From Hydractinia symbiolongicarpus (Eukaryota > Cnidaria > Hydrozoa > Anthoathecata > Hydractiniidae), in assembly GCF_029227915.1 (NCBI RefSeq), contig NC_079875.1:20517001-20581000 (forward strand): a stretch of DNA of 64,000 bases. The letters are read 5' to 3'. The position numbers and the translations under genes are program-made. This document shows, one piece after another, positions 1 to 11,210 of this stretch (position 1 is its first letter; the number at the start of each line of letters is the position of its first letter). Below the pieces are notes generated by a model. It searched no databases. It was given only the letters and a program-made list of their open reading frames with translations, and was not told where the DNA came from.

Positions 1-577
1 AAGGAATAGTCCATTGGTAACCTGCGCAGGCAGATAAAACCACGTGATTTGCGTGTGAGGGTATATTAGACTGCAAAAGGCCATATTACAGCCTTTATAG
101 GACGATACACGTAGTTAAGAGTGTTCTAAGGCCACGGCGCTAAGGAGAACTACTTGGAACGTTTTAGTGCAATGGGACTGGAAGGAATAGTCCAATGGTC
201 ACCTGGGTAGGCAGATGGAACCACGTGATTTACATGTGAGGCCTTTATTAGACTGCAAAAGGTCATATTATACCTTTTATAGGGCTGTGCACGTAGTTAA
301 GAGTGTTCTAAAGCGACGGCAATAATGAAAACGACTTGGAACGTTGTAGCGCAATGAGACTGGAACGACTAGTCCAATGCTAACCGGCACAGGCAGCTAA
401 AACCGCGTGATTAAAGTGTGCAGCCTTTATTAGACTGCAAAAGGCCATATTACGGTCGTTATAGGTCTGTGCACATAATTAAGAGACTTCTAAGGCTACG
501 GCGCTAAGGAAAACCACTTGGAACGTTGTTGTGCATTGAGACTGGAAGGAATAGTCCAATGGTAACCTGCGCAGGCA
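1..577 (+). repeat. Three-monomer theme, first copy (repeats at 1820-2396)
   Basis: These first three monomers recur at an offset of 1819 bp (ten monomers) in 1820-2396 with only a handful of base differences. Related copies occur near 2732-3237 (five monomers further on) and, in part, at 546-800. Each theme is two type A monomers (GATTTGCG then GATTTACATG) followed by one type B. The changing spacing shows that no single fixed HOR length governs this end of the window. Confidence 0.7.
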
Positions 578-1819
578 GATAAAACCACGTGATTTGCGTG
601 TGAGGGTATATTAGACTGCAAAAGGCCATATTACAGCCTTTATAGGACGATACACGTAGTTAAGAGTGTTCTAAGGCCACGGCGCTAAGGAGAACTACTT
701 GGAACGTTGTAGTGCATAGGACTGGAAGGAATAGTCCAATGGTCACCTGGGTAGGCAGATGGAACCACGTGATTTACGTGTGAGGCCTTTATTACACTGC
801 ATAAGGCCATATTACAGCCTTTATAGGACGATGCACGTAGTTAAGAGTGTTCTAAGGCGACGGAGCTAATGAAAACGACTTAGGACGTTTTATTATCGCA
901 TTGAGACTGGAACGACTAGTCCAATGGTAACCGGCGAAAGCAGCTCAAACCGCGTGATTAAAGTGTGCGGCCTTTATTAGACTGCAAAAGGCCATATTAA
1001 GGTCTTTATAGGACTGTGCACGAAATTAAGAGTGTTCTAAGGCCACGGGGCTGAGGAGAACGACTTGGGACGTTGTGGCACATTGAGAATGGAAGGACTA
1101 GTCCAATTGAAACCTGCGCAGACAGGTGTAACCACGTGATTTACGTGTGAGGCCTTTATTAGACTGCAAAAGGCCATATTACAGCCTTTATAGGACGATA
1201 CACGTAGTTAAGAGTGTTCTAAGGCCACGGCGCTAAGGAGAACCACTTGGAACGTTGTAGTGCATTGAGACAGAAAGAAATAGTCCATTCGTAACCTGCG
1301 CAGGCAGGTGTAACCACGTGATTTACGTGTGCGGCCCTTATTGGACTGCAAAAGGCCATATAACGGTTTTTATAGGACTGTGCACGTAGGTAAGAGTGTT
1401 CTAAGGTCACGGCGCTAAGGAGAACTACTTGGAACGTTGTAGTGCAATGAGACTGGAAGGAATAGTCCAATGGTAACCTACGCAGGGAGATGGAACCACG
1501 TGATTTACGTGTGAGACTATATTAGACTTCAAAAGGCCATATTACAGCCTTTATAGGACTGTGCACGTAGTTAAGAGTGTTCTAAGGTCACGGCGCTAAG
1601 GAGAATCACTTGGAACGTTGTATCGCATTGAGACTGGAACGACTAGTCCAATGGTAACCGGCGAAAGCAGCTAAAACCGCGTGATTAAAGTGTGCGGCCT
1701 TTATTAGACTGCAAAATGCCATATTAGGGTCTTTAAAAGGCTGTGCACGTAGTTAAGAGTGTTCTAAGGCCACGGCGCTAAGGAAAACCACTTGGAACGT
1801 TGTAGTGCATTGAGACTGG

Positions 1820-2396
1820 AAGGAATAGTCCATTGGTAACCTGCGCAGGCAGATAAAACCACGTGATTTGCGTGTGAGGGTATATTAGACTGCAAAAGGC
1901 CATATTACAGCCTTTATAGGACGATACACGTAGTTGAGAGTGTTCTAAGGCCACGGCGCTAAGGAGAACTACTTGGAACGTTTTAGTGCAATGGGACTGG
2001 AAGGAATAGTCCAATGGTCACCTGGGTAGGCAGATGGAACCACGTGATTTACATGTGAGGCCTTTATTAGACTGCAAAAGGTCATATTATACCTTTTATA
2101 GGGCTGTGCACGTAGTTAAGAGTGTTCTAAAGCGACGGCAATAATGAAAACGACTTGGAACGTTGTAGCGCAATGAGACTGGAACGACTAGTCCAATGCT
2201 AACCGGCACAGGCAGCTAAAACCGCGTGATTAAAGTGTGCGGCCTTTATTAGACTGCAAAAGGCCATATTACGGTCGTTATAGGGCTGTGCACATAATTA
2301 AGAGACTTCTAAGGCCACGGCGCTAAGGAAAACCACTTGGAACGTTGTTGTGCATTGAGACTGGAAGGAATAGTCCAATGGTAACCTGCGCAGGCA
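1820..2396 (+). repeat. Three-monomer theme, second copy
   Basis: This is the partner of 1-577 at +1819 bp. Differences visible by eye include GTTGAGAG for GTTAAGAG near 1934 and CGGCC for CAGCC near 2240. It diverges after 2396, where GCAGATGG replaces GCAGATAA. Confidence 0.7.
2183..2364 (+). repeat. Reference type B monomer
   Basis: Type B monomers begin GGAACGACTAGTCC and carry the 8-bp palindrome GACTAGTC (here 2186-2193), then CAGCTAAAACCGCG. The CACGTG dyad is replaced by CCGCGTG (2222-2228), a 7-base spacer and TGTGCGG (2236-2242). Those arms pair only if G-U/G-T wobbles are allowed at three positions. The GGCCTTT...AAAGGCC stem (2241-2265) is retained. Type B monomers are interspersed among type A roughly every second to fourth unit, and this irregular pattern defines the higher-order repeats. 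Confidence 0.8.
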
Positions 2397-2546
2397 GATG
2401 GAACCACGTGATTTACGTGTGAGGCCTTTATTAGACTGCAAAAGGGCATATTATAGCCTTTCTAGGACGATGCACGTAGTTAAGAGTGTTCTAAAGCGAC
2501 GGCGCTAAGGAAAACGACTTGGAACGTTGAATCGCATTGAGACTGG
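2365..2546 (+). repeat. Type A monomer with the CCTGCGCAGG palindrome
   Basis: This is the common GGAAGGAATAGTCC subtype. It carries the perfect palindrome CCTGCGCAGG at 2385-2394 and CACGTGATTTACGTG at 2405-2419. Here the usual AAAGGCC arm reads AAAGGGC, so the left GGCCTTT stem is weakened. This AAAGGGCATATTATAG form recurs throughout the array, usually just before a +3 bp type B monomer. Confidence 0.8.
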
Positions 2547-2731
2547 AACAACGACTAGTCCAATGGTAACCTGCAAAAGCAGCTAATACCGCGTGATTAA
2601 AGTGTGCGGCCTTTATTAGACTGCAAAATGCCATATTAGGGTCTTTATAAGGCTGTGCACGTAGTTAAGAGTGTTCTAAGGCCACGGCGCTAAGGAAAAC
2701 CACTTGGAACGTTGTAGTGCATTGAGACTGG
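2547..2731 (+). repeat. +3 bp type B monomer subtype (AACAACGACTAG)
   Basis: This 185-bp monomer has an extra 3 bases at its start (GGAACAACGACTAGTCC instead of GGAACGACTAGTCC). It also has CCTGCAAAAGCAGCTAATACC in place of CCGGC...CAGCTAAAACC. The insertion and the downstream variant usually travel together, and a GTTGAATCGCATTG block normally precedes it. The same linked haplotype recurs, for example, near 8728, 9820, 10736, 12010, 14164, 23450, 30107, 36840, 45030, 49398 and 62768, so it marks a monomer lineage. Confidence 0.8.
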
Positions 2732-3244
2732 AAGGAATAGTCCATTGGTAACCTGCGCAGGCAGATAAAACCACGTGATTTGCGTGTGAGGGTATATTAG
2801 ACTGCAAAAGGCCATATTACAGCCTTTATAGGACGATACACGTAGTTAAGAGTGTTCTAAGGCCACGGCGCTAAGGAGAACTACTTGGAACGTTGTAGTG
2901 CATAGGACTGGAAGGAATAGTCCAATGGTCACCTGGGTAGGCAGATGGAACCACGTGATTTACGTGTGAGGCCTTTATTAGACTGCAAAAGGTCATATTA
3001 TACCTTTTATAGGGCTGTGCACGTAGTTAAGAGTGTTCTAAAGCGACGGCAATAATGAAAACGACTTGGAACGTTGTAGCGCAATGAGACTGGAACGACT
3101 AGTCCAATGCTAACCAACACAGGCAGCTAAAACCGCGTGATTAAAGTGTGCGGCCTTTATTAGACTGCAAAAGGCCATATTACGGTCGTTATAGGGCTGT
3201 GCACATAATTAAGAGACTTCTAAGGCCACGGCGCTAAGGAGTAT

Positions 3245-3970
3245 CACTTGGAACGTTGTAGTGCATTGAGACTGGAAGGACTAGTCCAATTGAAACCTGC
3301 GCAGACAGATGTAACCACGTGATTTACGTGTGAGACCTTTATTAGACTGCAAAAGGCCATATTACAGCCTTTATAGGACTGTGCACGTAGTTAAGAAAGT
3401 TCTGGGGCCACGGCGCTAAGGAGAACCACTTGGGACGTTTTAGTGCATTGGGACTGGAACGACTAGTCCAATGGTAACCGGTGCAGGCAGCTGAAACCAC
3501 GTGATTTACGTGTGCGGCCTTTATTAGACTGAAAAAGGCCATATTACAGTCGTTATAGGGCTGTGCACGTAATTAAGAGAGTTCTAAAGCCACAAAGCTA
3601 AGGAAAACCACTTGGAACGTTATAGTGCATTGAGACTGAAAGAAACAGTCCAATGGTAACCTGCGCAGGCAGATAGAACCACGTGATTTGCGTGTGAGGC
3701 TATATTAGACTGCAAAAGGCCATATTACAGCCTTTATAGGACTGTGTACATAGTTAAGAGTGTTCTAAGGCCACGGCGCTAAGGAGTATCACTTGGAACG
3801 TTGTATCGCATTGAGACTGGAACGACTAGTCCAATGGTAACCGTGAAAGCAGCTAAAACCGCGTGATAAAAGTGTGCGGCCTTTATTAGACTGCAAAAGG
3901 CCATATTAAGGTCTTTATAGGACTGTGCACGTAGTTAAGAGTGTTCTAAGGCCACGGGGCTAAGGAGAAC
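3245..3970 (+). repeat. Segment repeated 10 monomers later (5063-5790)
   Basis: About four monomers match 5063-5790 at an offset of 1818 bp. They include the GTTCTGGGGCC/GTTCTGAGGCC variant block, the AGCCACAAAGCTAAGG block and the GGAGTATCACTTGG block. Scattered single-base differences and one 2-base deletion (ACCGTGAAAG versus ACCGGCGAAAG) separate the copies, so this exchange is older than the near-identical copies at 39-43 kb. Confidence 0.65.
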
Positions 3971-4367
3971 GACTTGGCACGTTGTGGCACATTGAGAATG
4001 GAAGGACTAGTCCAATTGAAACCTGCGCAGACAGGTGTAACCACGTGATTTACGTGTGAGGCCTTTATTAGACTGCAAAAGGCCATAATACAGCTTTTAT
4101 AGGACTGTGCACGTAGTTAAGAGTGTTCTAAGGCGACGGAGCTATTGAAAACGACTTGGGACGTTTTATCGCATTGAGACTGGAACGACTAGTCCAATGG
4201 TAACCGGCGAAAGCAGCTAAAACCGCGTGATTAAAGTGTGCGGCCTTTATTAGACTACAAAAGGCCATATTAAGGTCTTTATAGGACTGTGCACGTAGTT
4301 AAGAGTGTTCTAAGGCCACGGGGCTAAAGAGAACGACTTGGGACGTTGTGGCACATTGAGAATGGAA

Positions 4368-4377
4368 GGACTAGTCC
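4368..4377. other. Perfect 10-bp palindrome GGACTAGTCC
   Basis: GGACTAGTCC reads the same on both strands. It occurs in the GGAAGGACTAGTCC monomer subtype. Type B monomers keep the inner GACTAGTC, while the GGAATAGTCC subtype has lost the symmetry. No function can be assigned from sequence alone. Confidence 0.85.
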
Positions 4378-4405
4378 AATTGAAACCTGCGCAGACAGGT
4401 GTAAC

Positions 4406-4420
4406 CACGTGATTTACGTG
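4406..4420. other. Dyad CACGT-gattt-ACGTG of type A monomers
   Basis: Two 5-bp arms flank a 5-base centre. The left arm is part of CACGTG, an E-box-like hexamer and itself a palindrome. The element is present in most type A monomers, with local variants such as CATG in place of the second CGTG. It could form a small cruciform or bind a symmetric DNA-binding protein; both ideas are inference. Confidence 0.75.
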
Positions 4421-4423
4421 TGA

Positions 4424-4462
4424 GGCCTTTATTAGACTGCAAAAGGCCATATTACAGCCTTT
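4424..4462. other. Three-arm dyad GGCCTTT / AAAGGCC / GCCTTT
   Basis: GGCCTTT at 4424-4430 is complementary to AAAGGCC at 4442-4448 across an 11-base loop. The same AAAGGC at 4442-4447 is also complementary to GCCTTT at 4457-4462 across a 9-base loop. The central arm can therefore pair either left or right. The left stem is kept in most monomers of both types. The right stem is present mainly where the text reads ATTACAGCCTTT and is lost where it reads ATTAAGGTC or ATTACGGTC. Confidence 0.75.
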
Positions 4463-4769
4463 ATAGGACTGTGCACGTAGTTAAGAGTGTTCTAAGGCGA
4501 CGGTATTAATGAAAACGACTTGGGATGTTGTAGCACATTGAGACTGGAACGACTAGTCCAATGGTAACCGGCACAGGCAGTTAAAACCGCGTGATTAAAG
4601 TGTGCGGCCTTTATGAGCCTGCAAAAGGTCATATTACGGTCTTTATAGGACGATGCACGTAGTTAAGAGTGTTCTAAAGCGACGGCGCTAAGGAAAACGA
4701 CTTGGGACGTTGTGGTGCAATGAGACTGGAAGGAATAGTCCAATGGTAACTTGCGCAGGCAGATTGAAC

Positions 4770-6330
4770 CACGTGATTAAAGTGTGCGGCCTTTATTAGA
4801 CTGCAAAAGGCCATATTACGGTCTTTATAGGGCTGTGCACATAATTAAGAGACTTCTAAGGCAACGGCGCTAAGGAAAACCACTTGGAACGTTGTTGTGC
4901 ATTGAGACTGGAAGGAATAGTCCAATGGTAACCTGCAAAAGCAGCTAATACCGCGTGATTAAAGTGTGCGGCCTTTATTAGACTGCAAAAGGCCATATTA
5001 AGGTCTTTATAGGACTGTGCACGTAGTTAAGAAAGTTCTGAGGCCACGACGCTAAGGAGAACCACTTGGAACGTTGTAGTGCACTGAGACTGGAAGGACT
5101 AGTCCAATTGAAACCTGCGCAGACAGGTGTAACCACGTGATTTACGTGTGAGACCTTTATTAGACTGCAAAAGGCCATATTACAGCCTTTATAGGACTGT
5201 GCATGTAGTTAAGAAAGTTCTGAGGCCACGACGCTAAGGAGAACCACTTGGGACGTTTTAGTGCATTGGGACTGGAACGACTAGTCCAATGGTAACCGGT
5301 GCAGGCAGCTGAAACCACGTGATTTACGTGTGCGGCCTTTATTAGACTGAAAAAGGCCATATTACAGTCGTTATAGGGCTGTGCACGTAATTAGGAGAGT
5401 TCTAAAGCCACAAAGCTAAGGAAAACCACTTGGAACGTTGTAGTGCATTGAGACTGAAAGAAACAGTCCAATGGTAACCTGCGCAGGCAGATAGAACCAC
5501 GTGATTTGCGTGTGAGGCTATATTAGACTGCAAAAGGCCATATTACAGCCTTTATAGGACTGTGTACATAGTTAAGAGTGTTCTAAGGCCACGGCGCTAA
5601 GGAGTATCACTTGGAACGTTGTATCGCATTGAGACTGGAACGACTAGTCCAATGGTAACCGGCGAAAGCAGCTAAAACCGCGTGATTAAAGTGTGCGGCC
5701 TTTATTAGACTGCAAAAGGCCATATTAAGGTCTTTATAGGACTGTGCACGTAGTTAAAAGTGTTCTAAGGCCACGGGGCTGAGGAGAACCACTTGGAACG
5801 TTGTAGTGCATTGAGACTGGAAGGAATATTCCAATGGTAACCTGCGCAGGCAGAGGGAACCACGTGATTTACGTGTGAGGCCTTCATTACACTGCAAAAG
5901 GCCATATTACAGCCTTTATAGGACGATACACGTAGTTAAGAGTGTTCTAAGGCCACGGCGCTAAAGAGAACTACTTGGAACGTTGTAGTGCAATGGGACT
6001 GGAAGGAATAGTCCAATGGTCACCTGGGTAGGCAGATGAAACCACGTGATTTACATGTGAGGCCTTTATTAGACTGCAAAAGGTCATATTATTCCTTTTA
6101 TAGGGCTGTGCACGTAGTTAAGAGTGTTCTAAAGCGACGGCCATAATGAAAACGACTTGGAACGTTGTAGCGCAATGAGACTGGAACGACTAGTCCAATG
6201 CTAACCGGCACAGGCAGCTAAAACCGCGTGATTAAAGTGTGCGGCCTTTATTAGACTGCAAAAGGCCATATTACGGTCGTTATACGGCTGTGCACGTAAT
6301 TAAGAGACTTCTAAGGCCACGGCGCTAAGG
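4770..6330 (+). repeat. 12-mer HOR (2179 bp), first copy
   Basis: This stretch matches 6949-8509 at a constant offset of 2179 bp, which is twelve monomers. Shared markers include CATAATTAAGAGACTTC, the CTGCAAAAGCAGCTAATACC monomer, GTTCTGAGGCCACGACG and AGCCACAAAGCTAAGG. It diverges upstream of 4770 and downstream of 6330, so about 620 bp of the 2179-bp period (6330-6949) is not shared. Confidence 0.75.
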
Positions 6331-6349
6331 AGAACCACTTAGAAAGTAG

Positions 6350-9300
6350 GGCATTGAGACTGGAAGGAATAGTCCAATGGTAAGCTGCGCAGGCAGATGA
6401 AACCACGTGCTTTACGTGTGAGGCCTTTATTAGACTGCAAAAGGCCATATTACGGTCTTTATAGGACTCTGCCCGTAGTTAAGAGTGTTCTAAGGCCACG
6501 GCGCTAAGGAGAACCACTTAGAACGTTGTGGTGCAATGAGACTGGAACGACTAGTCCAATGGTAACCGGCGAAAGCAGCTAAAACCACGTGATTTACGTG
6601 TGAGACTATATTGGACTGCAAAAGGCCGTATTACGGTCTTTATAGGACTGTGCACGTAGGTAAGAGGGTTCTAAGGTCACGGCGCTAAGGAGAACTACTT
6701 GGAACGTTGTAGTGCAATGGGACTGGAAGGAATAGCCCAATGGTCACCTGGGTAGGCAGATGGAACCACGTGATTTACATGTGAGGCCTTTATTAGACTG
6801 CAAAAGGTCATATTATACCTTTTATAGGGCTGTGCACGTAGTTAAGAGTGTTCTAAAGCGACGGCAATAATGAAAACGACTTGAAACGTTGTAGCGCAAT
6901 GAGACTGGAACGACTAGTCCAATGCTAACCGGCAGAGGCAGCTAAAACCGCGTGATTAAAGTGTGCGGCCTTTATTAGACTGCAAAAGGCCATATTACGG
7001 TCTTTATAGGGCTGTGCACATAATTAAGAGACTTCTAAGGCAACGGCGCTAAGGAAAACCACTTGGAACGTTGTTGTGCATTGAGACTGGAAGGAATAGT
7101 CCAATGGTAACCTGCAAAAGCAGCTAATACCGCGTGATTAAAGTGTGCGGCCTTTATTAGACTGCAAAAGGCCATATTAAGGTCTTTATAGGACTGTGCA
7201 CGTAGTTAAGAGTGTTCTAAGGCCACGAGGCTAAGGAGAACCACTTGGAACGTTGTAGTGCACTGAGACTGGAAGGACTAGTCCAATTGAAACCTGCGCA
7301 GACAGGTGTAACCACGTGATTTACGTGTGAGACCTTTATTAGACTGCAAAAGGCCATATTACAGCCTTTATAGGACTGTGCATGTAGTTAAGAAAGTTCT
7401 GAGGCCACGACGCTAAGGAGAACCACTTGGGACGTTTTAGTGCATTGGGACTGGAACGACTAGTCCAATGGTAACCGGTGCAGGCAGCTGAAACCACGTG
7501 ATTTACGTGTGCGGCCTTTATTAGACTGAAAAAGGCCATATTACAGTCGTTATAGGGCTGTGCACGTAATTAGGAGAGTTCTAAAGCCACAAAGCTAAGG
7601 AAAACCACTTGGAACGTTGTAGTGCATTGAGACCGAAAGAAACAGTCCAATGGTAACCTGCGCAGGCAGATAGAACCACGTGATTTGCGTGTGAGGCTAT
7701 ATTAGACTGCAAAAGGCCATATTACAGCCTTTATAGGACTGTGTACATAGTTAAGAGTGTTCTAAGGCCACGGCGCTAAGGAGTATCACTTGGAACGTTG
7801 TATCGCATTGAGACTGGAACGACTAGTCCAATGGTAACCGGCGAAAGCAGCTAAAACCGCGTGATTAAAGTGTGCGGCCTTTATTAGACTGCAAAAGGCC
7901 ATATTAAGGTCTTTATAGGACTGTGCACGTAGTTAAGAGTGTTCTAAGGCCACGGGGCTAAGGAGAACCACTTGGAACGTTGTAGTGCATTGAGACTGGA
8001 AGGAATATTCCAATGGTAACCTGCGCAGGCAGAGGGAACCACGTGATTTACGTGTGAGGCCTTCATTACACTGCAAAAGGCCATATTACAGCCTTTATAG
8101 GACGATACACGTAGTTAAGAGTGTTCTAAGGCCACGGCGCTAAAGAGAACTACTTGGAACGTTGTAGTGCAATGGGACTGGAAGGAATAGTCCAATGGTC
8201 ACCTGGGTAGGCAGATGAAACCACGTGATTTACATGTGAGGCCTTTATTAGACTGCAAAAGGTCATATTATTCCTTTTATAGGGCTGTGCACGTAGTTAG
8301 GAGTGTTCTAAAGCGACGGCCATAATGAAAACGACTTGGAACGTTGTAGCGCAATGAGACTGGAACGACTAGTCCAATGCTAACCGGCACAGGCAGCTAA
8401 AACCGCGTGATTAAAGTGTGCGGCCTTTATTAGACTGCAAAAGGCCATATTACGGTCGTTATAGGGCTGTGCACGTAATTAAGAGACTTCTAAGGCCACG
8501 GCGCTAAACAAAACGACTTGGAACGTTGTTGTGCATTGAGACTGGAAGGAATAGTCCAATGGTAACCTGCGCAGGCAGATGGAACCACGTGATTTACGTG
8601 TGAGTCCTTTATTAGACTGGAAAAGGGCATATTATAGCCTTTGTAGGACGATGCACGTAGTTAAGAGTGTTCTAAAGCGACGGCGCTAAGGAAAACGACT
8701 TGGAACGTTGAATCGCATTGAGACTGGAACAACGACTAGTCCAATGGTAACCTGCAAAAGCAGCTAATACCGCGTGATTAAAGTGTGCGGCCTTTATTAG
8801 ACTGCAAAAGGCCGTATTAAGGTCTTTATAGGACTGTGCATGTAGTTAAGAGTGTTCTAAGGCCACGGCGCTAAGGAGTATCACTTGTAACGTTGTATCG
8901 CATTGAGACTGGAACGACTAGTCCAATGGTAACCGGCGAAAGGAGCTAAAACCGCGTGATTAAAGTGTGCGGCCTTTATTAGACTGCAAAAGGCCATATT
9001 AAGGTCTTTATAGGACTGTGCATGTACTTAAGAGTGTTCTAAGGCCACGGGCTAAGGAGAACTACTTGGAACGTTGTAGTGCATTGAGACTGGAAGGAAT
9101 ATTTCAATGGTAACCTGCGCAGGCAGAGGGAACCACGTGATTTACGTGTGAGGCCTTCATTGCACTGCAAAAGGCCATATTACAGCCTTTATAGGACGAT
9201 ACACGTAGTTAAGAGTGTTCTAAGGCCACGGCGCTAAGGAGAACTACTTGGAACGTTGTAGTGCAATGGGACTGGAAGGAATAGTCCAATGGTCACCTGG

Positions 9301-11210
9301 GTAGGCAGATGGAACCACGTGTTTTACATGTGAGGCCTTTATTAGACTGCAAAAGGTCATATTATACCTTTTATAGGGCTGTGCACGTAGTTAAGAGTGT
9401 TCTAAAGCGACGGCCATAATGAAAACGACTTGGAACGTTGTAGCGCAATGAGACTGGAACGACTAGTCCAATGCTAACCTGCACAGGCAGCTAAAACCGC
9501 GTGATTAAAGTGTGCAGCCTTTATTAGACTGCAAAAGGCCATATTACGGTCGTTATTGGGCTGTGCACGTAATTAAGAGACTTCTAAGGCCACGGCGCTA
9601 AGGAAAACCACTTGGAACGTTGTTGTGCATTGAGACTGGAAGGAATAGTCCAATGGTAACCTGCGCAGGCAGATGGAACCACGTGACTTACGTGTGAGGC
9701 CTTTATTAGACTGGAAAAGGGCATACTATAGCCTTTGTAGGACGATGCACGTAGTTAAGAGTGTTCTAAAGCGACGGCGCTAAGGAAAACGACTTGGAAC
9801 GTTGAATCGCATTGAGACTGGAACAACGACTAGTCCAATGGTAACCTGCAAAAGCAGCTAATACCGCGTGATTAAAGTGTGCGGCCTTTATTAGACTGCA
9901 AAAGGCCATATTAAGGTCTTTATAGGACTGTGCATGTACTTAAGAGTGTTCTAAGGCCACGGGGCTAAGGAGAACTACTTGGAACGTTGTAGTGCATTGA
10001 GACTGGAAGGAATATTTCAATGGTAACCTGCGCAGGCAGAGGGAACCACGTGATTTACGTGTGAGGCCTTCATTACACTGCAAAAGGCCATATTACAGCC
10101 TTTATAGGACGATACACGTAGTTAAGAGTGTTCTAAGGCCACGGCGCTAAGGAGAACTACTTGGAACGTTGTAGTGCAATGGGGCTGGAAGGAATAGTCC
10201 AATGGTCACCTGGGTAGGCAGATGGAACCACGTGTTTTACATGTGAGGACTTTATTAGACTGCAAAAGGTCATATTATACCTTTTATAGGGCTGTGCACG
10301 TAGTTAAGAGTGTTCTAAAGCGACGGCCATAATGAAAACGACTTGGAACGTTGTAGCGCAATGAGACTGGAACGACTAGTCCAATGCTAACCGGCACAGG
10401 CAGCTAAAACCGCGTGATTAAAGTGTGCGGCCTTTATTAGACTGCAAAAGGCCATATTACGGTCGTTATAGGGCTGTGCACGTAATTAAGAGACTTCTAA
10501 GGCCACAGCGCTAAGGAAAACCACTTGGAACGTTGTTGTGCATTGAGACTGGAAGGAATAGTCCAATGGTAACCTGCGCAGGCAGATGGAACCACGTGAT
10601 TTACGTGTGAGGCCTTTATTAGACTGGAAAAGGGCATATTATAGCCTTTGTAGGACGATGCACGTAGTTAAGAGTGTTTTAAAGCGACGGCGCTAAGGAA
10701 AACGACTTGGAACGTTGAATCGCATTGAGACTGGAACAACGACTAGTCCAATGGTACCCTGCAAAAGAAGCTAATACCGTGTGATTAAAGTGTGCGGCCT
10801 TTATTAGACTGCAAAAGGCCATATTAAGGTCTTTATAGGACTGTGCACGTAGTTAAGAGTGTTCTAAGGCCACGGGGCTAAGGAGAACCACTTGGAACGT
10901 TGTAGTGCATTGAGACTGGAAGGACTAGTCCAATTGAAACCAGCGCAGACAGGTGTAACCACGTGATTTACGTGTGAGACCTTTATTAGACTGCAAAAGG
11001 CCATATTACAGCCTTTATAGGACTGTGCATGTAGTTAAGAAAGTTCTGAGGCCACGGCGCTAAGGAGAACCACTTGGGACGTTTTAGTGCATTGGGACTG
11101 GAACGACTAGTCCAATGGTAACCGGTGCAGGCAGCTGAAACCACGTGATTTACGTGTGCCGCCTTTATTAGACTGAAAAAGGCCATATTACAGTCGTTAT
11201 AGGGCTGTGC
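6350..11210 (+). repeat. 4.9-kb block, copy 1 (matches 21071-25750)
   Basis: This block matches 21071-25750 at an offset of 14721 bp at its start (the GTGCTTTACG marker at 6409 versus 21130) and 14540 bp at its end. The change of 181 bp means one whole monomer is missing from the later copy, near 23700. A third relative lies within 43.5-49.5 kb. The order of monomer variants is otherwise conserved over about 26 monomers, so the block moved as a unit. Confidence 0.75.
6949..8509 (+). repeat. 12-mer HOR (2179 bp), second copy
   Basis: This is the partner of 4770-6330 at +2179 bp. Small private differences occur, for example GACCGAAAG for GACTGAAAG near 7631 and GTTAGGAG near 8297. After about 8509 it follows a different monomer order. 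Confidence 0.75.

Larger units (their letters stand above)
4367..4549 (+). repeat. Reference type A monomer
   Basis: This is a clean example of the CACGTG family. It begins at the GGACTAGTCC palindrome, followed by AACCTG...CAGGTG, CACGTGATTTACGTG, GGCCTTT...AAAGGCC...GCCTTT, the GTGCAC palindrome and a GTTAAGAG block. By hand count it is about 44% G+C, with more G (48) than C (32) on this strand and 7 CpG against about 8 expected from composition. Type A members differ mainly in the first 40 bases (GGAAGGAATAG, GGAAGGACTAG or GAAAGAAACAG) and in CGTGTGAGGCC versus CATGTGAGGCC. Confidence 0.85.

Noticed and set aside
1219-1470. Longest minus-strand open frame (83 codons) and a related one at 1778-2014
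   Set aside because: These are the same satellite frame with an earlier start codon by chance. They have no separate coding evidence and no homologous protein that I recognise.
4511-4545. Possible CENP-B box on the minus strand around the GGAACGTTG block
   Set aside because: The reverse complement (AACGTTCCAAGTGG) resembles the box loosely, but by my alignment only about five of nine essential positions agree. In particular, TTCG and CGGG are not present. I do not call it a CENP-B site.
5160-5360. Recurrent minus-strand open frames of about 66 codons (e.g. 5160-5360, 7339-7539, 22060-22260, 58655-58855)
   Set aside because: They fall at one phase of the repeat and slightly exceed one monomer. 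Because 182 is not a multiple of three, the frame shifts and closes in the next monomer. Their similarity simply reflects monomer similarity. There is no domain, and no sign that coding potential is preserved between subtypes.
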